Shown: positions 23,683 through 34,260 of the stretch, piece by piece
Layout: the number at the start of each line of letters is the position of its first letter
Position numbering within the stretch: the first letter of the stretch is position 1
Source of the DNA: Pilatotrama ljubarskyi
Lineage: Eukaryota > Basidiomycota > Agaricomycetes > Polyporales > Polyporaceae
Length of the DNA stretch: 64,000 nucleotides
NCBI GenBank assembly: GCA_022385805.1
Contig: MU277687.1
Coordinates: 340,245 to 404,244 of the forward strand
Direction: 5' to 3'
Made by a program: the position numbers and the translations under genes
Notes under the pieces: model-generated
What the model was told of the DNA's origin: nothing
What the model saw: only the letters and a program-made list of their open reading frames with translations
Database searches by the model: none

Positions 23683-24928
23683 CGGTTGCTGCGCGCCTCC
23701 CCTATCCCCATTGTATGGCGGGCGGGAGGGAGAGGAGGGATCCATGCCTTAGTAATAGCGCGCTGGCCGATCGCTGAGCTGATCGTTTGGCCGGTCACCT
23801 CCGAGGGATGTCGGAGCGTCGGGGCCCACCATCGCTCGGAGAGGAGGCGTCGCGACGATGTTTGTACTACACAGCGCTGCGTACGGGATCGGAGCTCGTT
23901 CCGCCCAGTGCTCGGTGATCGTGGCACGATCCGCGCTTGCCTGCACGCCGGCTGCAGCCTGTGCATGTCAGCATCATAGCATTGCCCCCCGTTGTTCCTA
24001 GATCACACCATCGCAAAGTCTGCCTGCATTCAGCATTTGCAAAGAGTTCAATGCATATCAAACGCTCTTGAAGAGGCGTCCTTCAAGAAGCTGTGCAACC
24101 CCCGTGCGCTAGGGGCATCAATCTTCTTGTGGGCGTCGTGCGCAGAGATGCGGTGTTCTCGGACCTCTCGCTGACTGACTGACCGCAAGGCCTGCATGCT
24201 CGTCGAGCGCACGCTCGGCAGGAAGTCTCACATCACAGCGCGGATTCAGAGATGTGGGAGGAAAACACGTATGATTCATGACAATGCGAATGACGAAAAC
24301 ATTAAGGACCATCCGGCAAGCATTAAGGGAGCAGTAAGTAAGTGGTCGAAGCAGCAACACAGCAAATAGGTCGTGACGACGGTTGCGCGGGAGTCCCGGA
24401 GTGTGTACAGTACGTACGGTACTAAGCTATATCGACACACGGAATATACAAACGTGAACGTGCGCAAAGGGGAGGAAACGCGCCCGGCGCCGATAATTAG
24501 TGGTCGGAACGAATTATGTTGGTGAAGGGGCTGGTCACCATGGAGAGGCACGCCGTCATTATGCCTGTATCTCGACGGACGCGCCCGGGCTTGCCAGGGC
24601 CAGCAAGGGAGAAGGGGAGAAGGGGAGAAGTTTAACAAATTACGAAGAGGGGGAGGAAGTGAGACAGAAGAACTGAAAAATATGATGCAGAGGAGGGACG
24701 TTAACGATAGCAAGCACGTGCGTGAGGTGTAGATGAGCAGAACGGCGTCGTTTTGATACATGCAGGGTTCCACACTGGAGGAAGGACACAACGTTAACGG
24801 ACGCGAGGGAAGGGAGACAACGACAGAGCCATTAGCGGTGGTATACTATAGAAGTGGCGGAGAGCGATTATGCGTGTCGACTTGCTGTGGCTGTAGAGTA
24901 TGCGAGGGGAACGTGTTGCGTTGTTGAT
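23683..24928. other. Convergent 3' region, VPS36 / STE12
   Basis: About 1.25 kb between the stops of two convergent genes. The part near STE12 (24.2-24.9 kb) is richer in A/T and G/A runs, as expected of a long 3' UTR. No open frame with family features. Confidence 0.45.
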
Positions 24929-27900
24929 TCAGAGCGAGTGATGAGGATGCTGGTAAAATTCCGATTGCTGCTGTTGCTGTTGCTGCTGCTGCGCTGCGTA
25001 CTGTACGGCCTGGGCCTCGCTCAGGCTGACACCATACGCCGGCTGCTGGTGCGCCATGTCCATCTCGTACGCCTCCCCGACGCCATTATACGGCATCGGC
25101 GAGTCCGTCCGGTACATGCCCGCGTACGACTGGCTCGCCTCCTGCGAAGCAGCGACCGCGGCGGCAGCCGCGTACTGCGACATGCTCTCCGCGTCCATCT
25201 GCTCGAGGCCGAGCATGTGCCGCATCTGCTCCTGCAGCTGCCCGCTCGAGCTCGAGCGCGAATGCGAGTGCGAGTGCGAGTGCGTCGCCTGCCGCGCGGG
25301 CGCGTCGTACCCATTGCTCAGCGGGACCGTGTACGCCATCGGGCTCGACTGCGCCGAGTGCGACACCTGGTGATGCCCCGCCATCGCGTACGGGTGATAC
25401 GACCTGCTCACCGAGCCCGACGCCCCGGGCGCAGACGTCCCGGGCGCAGAGCTGCTGTTGCCCGAGTCCGATAGCGCAGCGCTGTACGGGCGGCGGATCG
25501 AGTCGGCGTATCGCGGGATGGACGGCGTCGCGCTACGGTGGCGGCGAATCGGTCCGGGGCCGTTGAGTGCGAGCTCGGGCGGGTAGAGCGCGGCGTGGTC
25601 GAACGTGAGCTTGTGGCTCGGAGCCGAGATGGACGTTACATAGTCGCTCATCGCTCCCACGCCGGTGTGGTACGACGCGTCGAGCCGCGCGGCCGCGGTG
25701 TGCGGGTGAGGAAGGGGCATCCCGCCGTTGACCGTGCCCGCCGAGAACGCGGACGCGGGCCCAGGGCTGCCGTGCTGAGGCGCCGACGAGGTGGGCACGG
25801 TCGCCCACTGTGCGTCGGGCGAGTGCTGGCCGGCAAGGTAAGGGCTGGTCTCGGGGGACGCGCGGAGGATCTGGCCGGTGCTGTCGTAGAACACGTCCTG
25901 CGCGCGGCCTTGCATGTCGCTGTCCGCACTGTTTGGGGGAGTCGCGGCTGAGCCCGCGCCGCCGGTGAGCGCGACGGAGCCCGTCGTCATGAGGAGGCCC
26001 TCTTCGTCGCCCTGGACCTCCTGGACAGGCCCGCGCACCTCCACTTCGCACATCCGCACGCTCGTGATCCCGCTCATGCCCGCCATTAACTGCAGCTCCC
26101 CGTCCAGATCATCCGACTCCAGATCATCCTCTCCGTCCGCATCTCTCCCGTCCGGCACGCCCACCGCCATACCCGTAGCCATACTCATGCCCATGCCCAT
26201 GCCCATTCCGCCCATAGCCATACCCGCAGCAGCAGCGGCGGCGCGCCGCTCGTGCGTGCGCACGTGCTGCGCGAGGTTGTCCGAGCGCGAGAAGCGCTTC
26301 TGGCACTGCTCGCAGCGGAAGGGCCGCTCGAGCGTGTGCGTGCGGAGGTGCCGCCGGAGGTGTTCCATCCGCTTGAACATGCGCCCGCACGAGAACAGCG
26401 GGCACACGAACGCCTTCGTCCGCGGCGGCTCCATCATGCCCACGCCTACGCCGAGACTCGCGTCGAGTGAGGAGGACGCGGACGCGGACGCGGCGGGCGT
26501 CCACCCGGTCGTGATCGGCTGCCCGACCGTGGCGGGGAGCGTGTACGGATCCGTGCCGGAGCGCGCGTGCGGGTGTTGGGAGAAGTCGACGAGCGGGTAG
26601 GTGTGCCGCTGCTCGAGCTGTGGACGGGCGTGCATCGACGGCTGGCCGTATTGTTGCTGCTGCTGCTGTTGAGCCGCCGTGTAGTCCATCGCAGAGGAAG
26701 ATGCGGTCTGGGCAGACGTCGACGGGATGCCATACACCATCTCCATCTCCATTTCCAGATGCTGCGCCTGAGCCTGCGCACCGTACCCACTAGGACCCGA
26801 GCTTGCTGTTGAGGAGCCAGCGACACCAGGCCCAGAGAGCCCTGAGAGAAACGGACCTTGCGCTTGCGCCTGCACCTCCAAGGCGCGGCGCTGCCGCTCC
26901 TTCTGGGAGACCACCACGTCCGGGTTCGCGCCAAAATCGCCGCGCGCGCCCGCCGCGAACATATCGCCTGCGCTCAGCCTCAATACGTCCCTGCCAAACC
27001 TATCCACGTGCGGTTCCCTGTACACCGGTGCGCCGTAGGCCCCGCCATACTCGCCTTCGTTCTGGTTGCCATACGCGTGCGAGCCATGGTGCGCGGAAGC
27101 GTGCGGCCCGCCGTCGGCCGAGGACGAGGGCGGCGTCTTGCGCCCCTTCGGCACCTTCTTGCGCCGCTGCTTGTACGTCGGCGAGCCCTCGAACAGCGAG
27201 AACATCGGGAAAAACGGCGAGTTCGGCCCGCTCAGCGCGCTCGGCCGCTTCTTCTTCCTCCCGCTCGTCCTCCCTCCCTCCTCAGCGGCGGCGGCGGCGG
27301 CGGCAGAGTCGTCCGCCTCGGACGCAGAGTGCTCCGCGTCCGACGACGCGACCGAGCGCGCTCTTCCGCTTTCGCTGTCGTCCCCAGCGGCCGCCTCGGG
27401 AGTGCCCGCACTGGCCTCGTCCGCGCGCCGGACGGCGGCCTCGAGCTCGCCCTCGCCCTCGCGCGTGCCGTGCGCCTTGGAGAACTGCTCGTAGAGCGAG
27501 CGCTTGGGGTCGTACGTGAAGGAGAGCGCGGGCTCGCCGACGACGACGGTCGTCGGCTCGAGCCCCATCTTCTCGCGCTTGAGGTCGCGCTCGAGCGCGT
27601 CGAGGAAGAGCCGGTCGTGCGGCACGGAGAACCTGTGGAGAGCGGGCCGGGGTCGGGGTCAGCGTGCGTTCTGGTCAGGTTGGGCCACGAGCGGAAGTGA
27701 GGGGGAGCAGCGGTGATAGAGATACGCTAGAAGACGGAGAAACGTTGGCACGACCGGCGATTCGGCCTCGGGCCACGGGAGAAGGGCAACAGGCCCACAA
27801 CCGCCAAGGGTCCAAGGGTTCAAGGGCCAATGGACGAGAGGACGAAGACGCGGAGATACAGAGGACGAGTGGCGCGTGATGGGATGAGGAGTACAGGACG

Positions 27901-28112
27901 CGTGATGGCACGGTGCGAGGGGTTGTGCGCATGTACGTCCATCTCTCCGTTCCTCTCTCCGCCCGCGGCCGGGATTGCAGGTCTTAGCACGAGAAGGCGG
28001 TGCCTCGACGCTAAGCCTGCGGACCCACCCGCGCGCGGGACCCCACCACCATCATCTAATCCGCGCAGTACAGACGCGCAACACGAGCAAGGAGCGGAAG
28101 AGAACGAGAGAG

Positions 28113-28163
<51 letters not shown>

Positions 28164-29690
28164 AAAGCCACCACTCACCAATAAAACACCTTCTGCTTCT
28201 TCTGCGTCCGGATGCACTGGTACTTGAACAGCAGATCGAGGAACGGCGACTGTCAACGGAACACGTCGCGCGCGTCAGCGTCCGTCCACCTCCACACTTC
28301 CGCCCCACTCCCACAAGCGCACATCTCGCATCTGTCCATCTTCTCTCCCCCGGCCATCTCGCCGCGCAGCTCGGGATCAACGGCCCACCACCACCGACCA
28401 CGAGCACGGGGGAGTCAGAGGCCAAGAGCCAGGGCAGGAGGGAGTACACTAATCCCCGCGCGATCGGACTCTACGAGCCGCCCGCGAGCACGAGCGGTCG
28501 GCTGCGGGGCCAAGGGCAGGCAGCTGCCCTCGAAATGCAGAGCAGCACGAGAAGCGCGCCGCCCAGAGAGAAGCGCAGGAGAAGCGCGGGGGATTGCCAA
28601 TCCCTTCTCCATCATCAGCGCAGAAGAGAGCAGAGTGCTGAGCGCTGAGCGGCGGCGCGAGAGGGCGCGTATCGATCGACGCCTGCCTGCGCGCCGGCGC
28701 TATCTGCGCGAGCGCAGAGCGCCGTGTGCGGGGACGGCGGCGTGGTGCACAGTAGCGTAGAGCTCGCGAATGCGCCCACCCCGCAATCGACCGAGGGACT
28801 GTACCGAGAGAAAACCAGAACAAAAAGCTCACCTTCGGCTCCTCCAAACACGCGTCCACGCCCGGCTTCAAGTTCCTCAAATCGCTGAACACGCCCTCCT
28901 CGAACTTCTTCATGTTCCTGACCGGCCGGCCGAACGCCTCGAACCGGAACACGAGCGCGCGCACGATGTCCGTGCCCGTGATGTGGTAGAGCCCGCCCCA
29001 GAGGACGCACGAGACGTACTCCTGGTTCGGGAGGAGGAAGCGGTTCAGTGCGGGGTGCGCGCTGTGCGCGTGTGCGTGGCCTGCCAGGGGAATCCCGCTC
29101 TGTCCCAGCGCTCCAGACGTAGAGGATGAGTGGTCTGAGGAGGAGGACGAGGACGAGGAGGAAGAGTTCCACAACGACGGGGCGGTGGCGAGGAAGTACT
29201 TGAGCCGGTCGAGGTGCGCGAGCAGGTCGCGCTCCTGCAGCGTCAGCGGGCGGCTGAGCCCGCCGTACGGCCCCGGCGCGTCCGTCAGCGCGTCCGCGAT
29301 CGACTGTCCCCCCTGAAGCTGCGCGTGGTGCTCTGGGGAGTCCATGCTGTGTTGGTGCTGGTGGTGCGGAGGGAAGGACGGAGCGGTGGCGGAGGGACGC
29401 GAGGGGTGGGCGGTCTGCTCGTCCGGCTCGTGCTCGTGCGGCGCGGGTGTCGCGGTGTGGATCTGGAGCGAAAGCGACGTCGGGCTGAGCTGCTGCTGCT
29501 GTTCGTAGTGTGAATGCGAAGGCAACCTGTGTGCCGCGTAAGAAGAGTTCACTCGCGACGACGACGACGACGATGCTGAAGGATAGGCGTGGGCGTCGAC
29601 TTGGACGGAGAACTGGCTGTAGGCGGAGGCGGGGTGGTGATGGTGCTGGTGCTGGTGCTGGTGCTGGGCGTGCGAGACTAGACTGTCCAT
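24929..29690 (-). CDS. STE12: STE12 transcription factor (STE homeodomain-like plus two C2H2 fingers)
   Basis: Three exons, 29690-28833, 28249-28179 and 27632-24929, give 1,210 residues. Ste12 is the nuclear target of the pheromone/filamentation MAP-kinase cascade. The STE DNA-binding domain spans about 150-345: 'LKYFLATAPSLW', 'FLLPNQEYVSCVLWGGLYHI', 'DIVRALVFRFEAFGRPVRNM', 'KKFEEGVFSDLRNLKPG', then exon 2 'SPFLDLLFKYQCIRTQKKQK' and exon 3 'FSVPHDRLFLDALERDLKRE'. Two C2H2 fingers lie at about 720-775 (CPLFSC...HLRRHLRTH and CEQC...HVRTH), the basidiomycete architecture; yeast Ste12 lacks them. His/Gln/Ser runs fill the N-terminus; polyQ tracts lie near about 630 and the C-terminus. Introns of 583 and 546 bases are about ten times the local norm; the second holds a GA/CT microsatellite. 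The start is the first ATG in frame; upstream sequence stays open, so an extra 5' exon is possible. Confidence 0.96.
28116..28162. repeat. (GA)n microsatellite inside STE12 intron 2
   Basis: About 23 perfect GA units (CT on the STE12 sense strand), preceded by imperfect GAGAGAAC units, starting 17 bases inside the intron from its 5' splice site. A polypyrimidine tract beside the donor is unusual. Confidence 0.95.
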
Positions 29691-31472
29691 TATACGGGGA
29701 GTACTGTTGGTGTTCGTCGGTGATGGATACACGGGCCTGAGCTTGGACTTGCGAAGGGAGCGTGTGCGTTTGGGCCGGCGGGATCGAGGAGGGCGAGTTC
29801 GTGCGTGTGCCTATAACTGAAGTCGAAGATCCAATCAGCGTGAGCACTCTACGCGTGAACGAGAGCAGTGGCGAAGGAGGTAAGAGGTAAGCAAGACGAT
29901 CGGGGAATCGGGGGGACGGGAGAGAGCGGAGGGGAGGAGAGGCTGAACTGCGGAGAGACATACATTACTGTTTGGGTGTGGGGGTGCACCGCGGGAACGG
30001 GCGGCGGAGGACGGGGCGGGGGCGGAGCGGAGGCCGAGGAAAGGAGAGAGAGAGAGGAGAGGACGGGGATGGGGATGAGCGAGACAGCCGCGGGAGAGGA
30101 CAGGGGAAACGGGCTCGGACGTACCCGTACGTGTACGTGGGCTCTGGCTCTGGCGATGGATACGGTAACGGCGTGTCGCGGGCGTCGTCGTGGGTGGCCA
30201 GTTGAGCGGGTGCGTGTGCTGCGCGGGCGCTGTCGGTTGGCTCGGGAAGGGTTGGGTGCTAGTGATCGCTGGGGGGCGGCAGTGGCCGGTCGGCGGGCGG
30301 TGTGGACGTGGGCGGGGTAGGATTAGCAAGCTGAGTAGGTAGCGAGATAGGAGCAGGCAGGCCTAGACGAGATCAGACGGAGAGAGGAGATGGGAGGAGA
30401 TGAGACGATTACGACGGCGCACGCTCGGATACGGAGTAGAAGTAGTACGAGTAGTGGATGTGGGGAGCGGCGCCGCGGGGGTGAGGTAAGGGAGGATGGG
30501 CGGGAGGGAGGGGAAGAGGAGGAGGAAGAGGAAGAAGAGAGACGGGCGGGGGCAGTGGAGGGAGAGAGAGGAAGGAGGGCTGGGATTATATTCGCTCGAC
30601 GCCACGTTCTCTTCTCTCTCGCTCTCTCCCTCTGCTCGTCCTCAGGCCTCCCTGGCGCTCCGACTGCACTCGCCCCCAGTCTCCGTCTCCGCGGCCCATT
30701 GCTCCCTCATCCGCACAGCCCGTCCTCCCTCCCCCGTCCCCACCTACCCAGCCAAGCTACACCCGGGCGTCCAGGATACACCGGCACCTCTCCCCGTCCA
30801 CCGGTGCACCCGCCGTCGCTTGCAATATGGCAACTGTTCCCCATGGATCGCACGCGGCCCTTTCGATTTGCATATCACATCTCGCGCTCCTCCTTCCCTC
30901 CGGCGCGAGTCCGCCCCGTCGCGGACGGCGGACGCAGTCCAGCACGACTTACTTAGACTCGCCATAGAGCAGGCCTTCCATCGACTTTTCCATTCGCCCT
31001 GTTCTACGATGTGATCTCGCTCATATCCGCACATAATTATGTCGCGCCGATCGACGACGTGCGTCGCCCGAAGGACTGGCTCAGGCAACGACCCGACGCG
31101 CTCATTCATATCCCGCTCACTCGATGACAGTCACCACGGTGGTGCACCGCGCCCGAGTCTCGAGCAAGAATATACTCTAGAGTCCAAGTGCGGACGTTAA
31201 GGGGGCACCTTCTCGCGACTCTGGCAGTTCCGAGTAAGGACGCTCGTGCTCCAGTACTTGCAACTGATCATCCGTGCCAACAGGCTCGGGGATCTGCTCC
31301 AACTCATTGTTGTAAGTACGCACTTATCGCACCAACAACCCCTCGAGTGCATCTAGACAACTGAGCATCCTAACCGCACAATCCAACTCTGCGGACCTAC
31401 GGACCTGCACACCGTACCTCCGTCCGCCCGTCCGTCCCTCCGGTGCCTGACGCCTACCTACCCAACTCTCGA

Positions 31473-31500
31473 CCTCTCACCTCTCACCTCTCACCTCTAC
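31473..31500. repeat. Tandem 7-mer CCTCTCA, about four copies
   Basis: Four consecutive copies, the last degenerate, of CCTCTCA in the desert upstream of STE12. Confidence 0.8.
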
Positions 31501-31640
31501 ACTCACCTCTGCATCCCCATCATCCCTCCCTTGCCCCGCCTCCGTCAGCCCAAGCCAGATTCCCCTCCACCATCACGCCGACTCGCACAGTCCACTACAA
31601 ACCCCGAGGCCGCGCCCGCGGCCGGGGGCCCAGCCCACCA

Positions 31641-31670
31641 GGTGCCCGGTGCCCGGTGCCAGGTGCCACC
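31641..31670. repeat. Tandem 7-mer GGTGCCC, four copies
   Basis: GGTGCCC twice, followed by two variants (GGTGCCA), in the same gene-free block. Confidence 0.8.
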
Positions 31671-31955
31671 CATCATATGCATCAGCCCGCACAGTGCACA
31701 CAGCCTCGCAGCCCCGCACGAGTTCAAGTGCCCTCCATCATTGCCCATCAGCCATCTGCGCATCCGGACATCTGCCCCGTCTGCCAGTGCGCATCCCATC
31801 AGGATCGTGACGCGTGCACAGTCCGATCCGTGCGCTTCGAATTCGCGGTCCTCCGCGATCGCCTGCACCTCCGCTGGCCGCTGGACGCTTGCCACAACGC
31901 AATTGCCTTTGGCTGGCGAGACTGGACTCGGAGGAAGGTCCCTAACCCCAACACT

Positions 31956-32030
31956 GGTACTCAGTACATACTCTACACTGTGCAGACTCAGTACTCAGCA
32001 CTAGTACTCACTACTCAGTGCCGGTACTCT
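31956..32030. repeat. Degenerate ACTCAGTACT-type repeat cluster
   Basis: About 75 bases dominated by overlapping copies of GTACTCAGTAC, CAGTACTCAG and AGTACTCACTAC. Much of it is palindromic around AGTACT. A further AGTACT-like pair lies near 32226-32236. Confidence 0.7.
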
Positions 32031-32851
32031 GTCCTCGAAGAACACCCGCAACCGCATCGCGCCGCACCGCACCACGCTCGATCGACCCCCGACCATCCCG
32101 CCATGCCGGCCACGCGAGTCCGTTCCTCCCGGCCCTGGCCCCATTGCCCGAACACGCCCGCGACCGAGCAACGGGTTACCGAGAGAGCATCCTGGGATAC
32201 CTGCACAGCGTCACCGTCCCTCGACTATGTACTTAGTACTTCGACCTCGAGCCGCTGCTCGCTACCCGACCAAAGCAGGACACGCCCTCGCGTACCTACT
32301 GTACCGATCCATGGCGATGCTCCTCGCTTCCGTCTCCACGTGCTTCCGGGCGGCGGACCGCGGGCGCGGGCGCGGGCGCGGAAGCGAGAGCGGGCACTGC
32401 AGGAAGCGGGATCGGAGGTGCGCGTGGCGCGTCGAGGCGTGTGCCCGGCGGCGGGACCGACTTGCAGTCCCGAATCGATGGCTGTGTCGCCCGCTGGCGT
32501 GCGGTGCGGCGCCTGGTCTAGAGATTCAGAAGGTGGTGGTAGGCCCGAAGTACTTACAGTAAGTAAAACTTACGTCGGTGGCGGCCTCTATCTGGAGGCG
32601 CGATTCGCCCGGTGCGCCAATCTGCTCTGTCGACTGTCAGACTCGGAGCTCAGCGCTCAGAACTCAAGAGCCGCTGTCTGCCTGTCGAGTCGCGCGCTGA
32701 TTCCTGAAGCAGGAAAAAAATGCGTAGATACCAGGGTTGCGGCTGGCGACGGTGGCAAAGACGGCTTCGAAGAGACTCGCCGTCGGTGCGCCAGCCTGAA
32801 GGCGTACCCCGCTGAATACCATGACAAACTACGTACAGTACGTGGCGATCA

Positions 32852-32882
32852 GGCGGCGGCGGCGGCGGCGGTGGCGGCGGCA
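32852..32882. repeat. (GGC)n trinucleotide tract
   Basis: About ten GGC units with one GTG interruption, outside any accepted gene. Confidence 0.9.
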
Positions 32883-32998
32883 GTGGTTCAGCGAGTATTA
32901 TTGCGGAGCCGCCGTCGTGTTTTTCGTAGGAAACACGCTCGCCACCTTCCAGTCATTGTTGTTGCGGCGCGCCGGGCGAAAGTGCGAGAGTGGAGAGG

Positions 32999-33237
32999 AT
33001 CGGCTTTCGTGGCGGCGGGTGATGGGGCTCGGACGGCGACGGCGGCGGCGGCGGCGGCGGCGGCGGAGGCGGCGGCGGTACCGCCAGGCATCTTGCGGAG
33101 CCGGCGTCCCCGTCCCCACCGACGTCGTGATGTAGGATATCCTCTTTCCTTCTCCGTTCGCGGTGACATCGCGGCGAGCCGGTCGGTCGAAGGAGGCAAA
33201 GGATCGGCCCTGCGCGGCGTGACGGGGCTCGGACGGA
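32999..33237. repeat. Local dispersed duplication GGATCGGC...GGGGCTCGGACGG
   Basis: The segment at 32999-33036 (GGATCGGC, spacer, GATGGGGCTCGGACGG) recurs at 33211-33237 with a slightly shorter spacer and one base change (GACGGGGCTCGGACGG). The two copies flank the second GGC tract. Confidence 0.6.
33034..33078. repeat. Second (GGC)n trinucleotide tract
   Basis: About fifteen GGC/GGA units. It abuts the sequence GATGGGGCTCGGACGG, a near copy of which occurs again at 33221-33236. Confidence 0.9.
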
Positions 33238-34227
33238 GATGGGCCCATGGGTGGTGTTCTCGGAGGTCCGCCTGGGCTTCTTGCTCGTCCGGGAGTCATT
33301 TGTCAAGAAATCGTGTTGGTGAACCTCGACTTGCTTGGGCGTATCATGGATGAGCGCTGAGTATTGAGTTGGGCAGCATGGGCCCGGGCTGTTGCATAGC
33401 TCGATCTACATACATATGAGCGCCTGCTCTAGAGAGTCACCTCTTGCGTTTCCGCCGGTCGTTAATCTGTGAATGAGGCTTGCCAGACCATTATGTACAC
33501 CGGTCGCCAATACAGAGATGCGGAGTGGCTGCTGTCGCCCGTACGGGGGCATGTACATTATATGGACCACACCATGATCCTCAGCTCAACAGCGTGCAAC
33601 GCGTCCGCTTGTAGCCTGCATCATCACTCTCAGCAATGCCCGAGCGTATGGTTGTACCAAGTTCGAAGTCCCAAGGAGTGGGATCTCGCGAACGGTACCT
33701 GCACCACCACACGATACCGGCCGGATTTTCCGAGCACCTCCCCGCCGGCGAGCCTTCCCTCGGTCGATCGGACGCTCCCCCACCTGGGCCGGTCCCTCCT
33801 CTACTTACACTCGCCTTCTCACGGCGACCGGGGTCACCTCCAGCCTGAGAGAACGTGAAGCGGGTGCGTGAGGCCAGTGACACCGCACCCCGTCTCCGGA
33901 GCCGCGGCATCCCTCCCGCTCGGCAGATCTCCCCAGCAGCTCTCGATGCACCATCTGCCAGTCCGCGCATCCTGACGGCCTGACGGCATGAGATGGTTGG
34001 ATGCTCGGATTCTCGGACTCTCGGACGCTCTGACGGGCAGCCGTGCACTGCTGGATACGCTTGACTGACGTGACTGGCCGTCGACTGGCGAGCTGACGGA
34101 CTGATGGAACGGGACGGGAAGTGGTGGGGCGGAGGGGGTGACACTGACGGCATCCAGGACTGAGGCGGCAGATCCGCCGGCGGGAGGATGCTTGAAGGTT
34201 GGAGGTTGGCAGGAAGGTTCGGTGTTG

Positions 34228-34260
34228 AGAGATGGGAGATGGGGAGATGGGAGAATGGGG
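34228..34260. repeat. GAGATGGG-type short tandem repeat
   Basis: Four to five imperfect copies of GAGATGGG in a row. Similar short iterations (CTCGGA units) lie at about 34004-34030. Confidence 0.7.

Noticed and set aside
28100..28165. GA tract read as coding (repeats of Arg-Glu) on the plus strand
   Set aside because: It lies inside a STE12 intron with good splice sites, and the dipeptide frame is an artefact of the microsatellite.
24854..29740. Many frames of 100-280 codons on the plus strand opposite STE12, and 150-450 codons in other minus frames
   Set aside because: They are shadows of the GC-rich STE12 exons. Only one frame carries the STE domain and C2H2 fingers.
31443..33353. Open frame of 636 codons on the plus strand
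   Set aside because: It runs through several tandem repeats and two GGC tracts, has abrupt composition changes, contains no domain, and overlaps equally long frames on the other strand. GC-rich DNA has few stops, so length alone is not evidence.
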